From: Bondarzewia mesenterica | Lineage: Eukaryota > Basidiomycota > Agaricomycetes > Russulales > Bondarzewiaceae | Reading direction: 5' to 3' | Length of the DNA: 64,000 bases | Assembly (NCBI GenBank): GCA_004802705.1 | Contig: SGPL01000047.1 | Coordinates: 36,684-100,683 of the forward strand | Shown here: in pieces, positions 61,001 to 64,000 of the stretch | Layout of the letters: each line of letters starts with the position of its first letter | Numbering within the stretch: position 1 is the stretch's first letter | The notes under the pieces: generated by a model | Database searches by the model: none | Told to the model about the DNA's origin: nothing | Seen by the model: the letters and a program-made list of their open reading frames with translations, nothing else | Position numbers and translations under genes: made by a program

Positions 61001-64000
61001 TAGCCCGCAGCCCCCGCATTGGTCAATCGCCGATCTTGTTGCGGAAGAGTGTCTCGACCCGCGAGGGCGTTTTGGCGACGCACCGCGAGTCCTTTAGATC
61101 CAGAGCTCGTACCAGCGCCATGCACATAACCGCGTCTGTCCATGCTCACTGCGACCCTTCTGACATGGCATTTTGAAGGGAAAAGAGAAGGCGATGATCA
61201 TGGCCATCTACGATAGGCAGGCAAGGGCGAGGGCCAGAAGGACATGTTGCAGGGAGTTCGATCACTGACAGAGTCTCGTGTCGTCCAACGTCGCGCGCGC
61301 GTGCTGTCAAGTACCATACCATATGAGATGCAAAATCCGACACGTCCGTCGCTCGCCAACACCGATCCGACCTGCCATGACGCACCCCGCCCGCGTCTGG
61401 GTGAATGCATTCCCAAAGGAGCTCTCGAGCCGTGAAATGAACGCCGAACGCGCACGGGGCCACGCAAAGTGGGTAAGGACATACAGGACAAGGATCATTG
61501 AGACCTTGAGAAGTGTGGGAGGCGATCCGGTGACCGGTGTGCATGGACCAAGGCCATATGCGTCCGTCGTCATCGTTCCCTATCCGATTCTTCTCGTCGT
61601 GATCGCGCGGTGGAACCACTGGAACTTTCAGCTAGTATATGTATGTATGTTAGTATTCCGATGCCCGTCGGAGCGCCCGTTTGGGTGCGCATGAATTCCT
61701 GAACAACTCGTGTGACAGAGGGCGCGTCCTACGAGGTGCGACCACAAAGTCCCACCATCGTCACCGTACATGGTGGCATGAGTGTGCAGAACAGAAAGAA
61801 GAAAGAGAAAGAATGGATTGATGCCTCCCTCGCCGAAAGACGCGCGACACGTCACAAAAAAAGCCCCCATCATCATGATGCCGTTACCGCACTTCGGTAC
61901 GGTACCCAGGGATGTTAAACCCGTGCACCTCCTTGAATAAAAAAAAAAAGTCAGGCGAGCTGCAGTTGAGATAGAATAATGACGCACGTCGACAGCGTCA
62001 AGTGATCCATCAGACCGACCGATGGAAAATCCTACCTATCATGATACGACCGATGCCATACTGCATGGGGTACTGGCGAGGGGCGAGAGTATTGTCGATT
62101 GGGAGGTCAAGACGGCATGGATGGAAGAGTGGGAACTCAGATGCCCAAGTTCTCTTGATCCTCCTTCGCCGCCTTTCTCGGAGACCTGAGGTCGACGTCA
62201 TCTTCTGGATGCACTGAGAAGCGCACGTACGATACGTAAAATATGTAGAGGTCGCACCTGTAACTTGTAAGCTCCCCATGACCCTTCGTCTGCCAAACAT
62301 ATCTGTACATGCAGTACTGTATGCATACAACCCTTCGTGAAGCGTCGGGCACATCGATACCAGCTAAATTGACTCACCTGCCATCAGAATCGGAATCAGA
62401 ACCCTGCCATGCTCGAAGGAACGCGTTTTCGTTACGGCCGACATGGATGCAGCTGTCCTGTCAATGTTCGGAGCTGAGCCAGTCGATGACGCACCACGTC
62501 CCTGACATACAACCCTCGGATATGAACGTGGAACTTGAGCTTGAGCGCTCGTCCCTATGCTATGCATACTTAGTCTGTGTGTATTTCAGAAAAACAATGA
62601 GTATCGGAGAGATCAGAACGACGCACAGTCACATCACTCACCCAAGGACGTACGCATAATAATACAAATTCATGCCATCTTCGTCGCTCGACCGACAAGC
62701 ATTCAACGTACCAACTTGAACCTGCTTAGCTGAGTCGCGACTCAGACATGACGATCCTCGAGCATCCCAGATACTGTTGCAAAAAGTCAATACATATCGC
62801 GTCGGATGATCGTCGGATTCACAGGTCACTGACATTCAGACACTTGAGAGGCTTGACGATGACTGCAGGAGATTCCGAGGTCGAGATGGAAGCTGACCAG
62901 GACAATTGACCTGACTTGACTTTTGGGAGGTAGAGAAAGGACGGTGATTTGTTTGTTTCTCTGTTTGCTTCAGAGGGAGGAGAGCGACGGTGATTGGGTT
63001 GGGTTGAAACGAGGGTGTTGAAATTCGCGATATCGATCGAGTATGGACTCGAAGTTTTGCAAGTTATAACATGCTGCACATACCCGCGAAAGTCCATGAT
63101 GAACCTTCCTAAAGTTAACCCAATCGTACACAACCACAGCATGCCCAACCCAAACCCAATGTTTTAATGATCTGCATCGATAAACCAGCCCCCTCGCGCA
63201 TGGATATATGAATCCGCACGACACGTCCCGACACCTTCAGAAATTCCAATCACGGACCCGCTCCGTCCGTCCGGCCTCTATCTTCCCAATCCCCATTCCC
63301 ATCTATGTACACACCTTCCTGAGAGTCAGACCTTATCCAGCCAATCGACACGCCACACATGTCCTCGAGCGAGAACGCGATAACACTCAATTGACCCCGC
63401 TCAAGGTACTCCAACGTAAAGGCAACGACTCGGTCTTTGGACGGGTCGTCGACTCGAGGACCCAAACGGGTGAGCGGTGATGACGGGCGGGTTTCGAAAA
63501 AAGTTTGCCTGGCGCAAAAATGAAAAGTTCAGAAGAGGAGCGTGGCAGATACGATACCGTATGGTTTCTAATTGACAAGGCCGAGCAAAAAGAAGAGGAA
63601 AAGGTAGAGCTGAGCTCGGACGCGTCAAAGTCCTGATATCCCCATAAGAAACAAGCGTTCCAAGCGGGAGAGTGTAGTGCGTTGCGGCATACAATGGCTC
63701 TATGATGAAAAGCTGAGGACTGAATATTAATTGACGGACTTTAGGCAGTGCAGAGAGAGGGATGATCGATGTCGATGAGGCCTGAGGCGCGCTGGCGTTC
63801 TTTTTTTTGTTTTTTTGTTCTGGAGCTAAATAGGTTCTCGATTGCTTTGAGGGGACCGTGGCGACGAAATGATGGTTGTGATTGTGTAAAGAAGAGGTAC
63901 ATGCCTACATCAGTACGCGGCGTCGAGCGAGAGTGGGGGGCAAAGGTGGCGAAGAGGGCGGCGAGATTTGAAATTAGTGGAGTTGAACGTTGACCGGATG
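58080..64000. other. Long stretch without a supportable gene
   Basis: Almost 6 kb of open-frame noise on both strands. The longest frames (plus 59227-59796, minus 61146-61619) are Arg/Ser/Pro-rich, overlap each other and show no domain. Short CATA/TACA arrays lie near 59438-59450 and 60109-60124. No transposase, reverse transcriptase, terminal repeats or RNA gene was recognised. It may be upstream regulatory DNA of a gene outside the window. Confidence 0.5.

Noticed and set aside
61146..61619. 157-codon minus-strand open frame
   Set aside because: No recognisable motif and no splice partners; the plus strand is equally open.

Overview
The window looks like nuclear DNA of a filamentous basidiomycete, most likely an Agaricomycete. 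Genes are dense and multi-exonic with many introns of roughly 40-80 bases. Both histone genes carry introns. The gene set is fungal: SNF1 kinase, SKI2 helicase, a Puf protein ending in MRAYYGY, GH28 exo-polygalacturonase, RIB7, COQ1, an S10 carboxypeptidase, and a large F-box protein of a kind common in mushrooms. I did not attempt species assignment. Ambiguous bases (N) cluster at about 2.76-3.70 kb and 35.7-37.7 kb, so the assembly is a draft there.

Layout. 0-3.4 kb: no supportable gene. 3.4-16 kb (minus strand): a homeodomain-like nuclear protein, SKI2, a class I methyltransferase and the ESCRT-III regulator IST1. 16.6-30.4 kb: an SH3-RasGEF (plus), a Rab5-type GTPase (minus), then on plus a Mei2-like RNA-binding protein, a LAMTOR2-like roadblock protein, COQ1 and a secreted pectinase. 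30.6-43.4 kb (minus): histone H3, SNF1, a coiled-coil protein, a monocarboxylate-type MFS transporter, a vacuolar-type serine carboxypeptidase and a Puf protein. 43.9-45.6 kb: an FMN-binding PPOX-like protein and an acidic nuclear protein, convergent. 45.6-50.5 kb: gene-poor, with two weak spliced candidates on minus. 50.6-58.1 kb: F-box protein, amidohydrolase, histone H4 (minus) and RIB7. 58.1-64 kb: no supportable gene.

The genes are mostly independent housekeeping loci, with loose themes. Endosomal and lysosomal signalling or traffic is represented by IST1, Rab5, the LAMTOR2-like subunit and the vacuolar carboxypeptidase. Nutrient and growth signalling is represented by RasGEF, SNF1 and the ragulator-type subunit. 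RNA fate is represented by SKI2, Puf and the Mei2-like protein. No biosynthetic cluster, mating-type locus, CRISPR array, tRNA, rRNA or intact transposon was recognised.

The strongest unusual signal is a set of microexons of 5-11 bases in at least five genes: pectinase, H3, IST1, Puf and amidohydrolase. Each was found because joining it restores a conserved motif in frame. The extreme case is a 5-base exon that supplies the catalytic Asp of the pectinase NTDG motif. Two apparent introns use GC donors. One gene (RIB7) almost certainly, another (pectinase) probably, and a third (Puf) possibly carries a single-base error or mutation in a homopolymer run.
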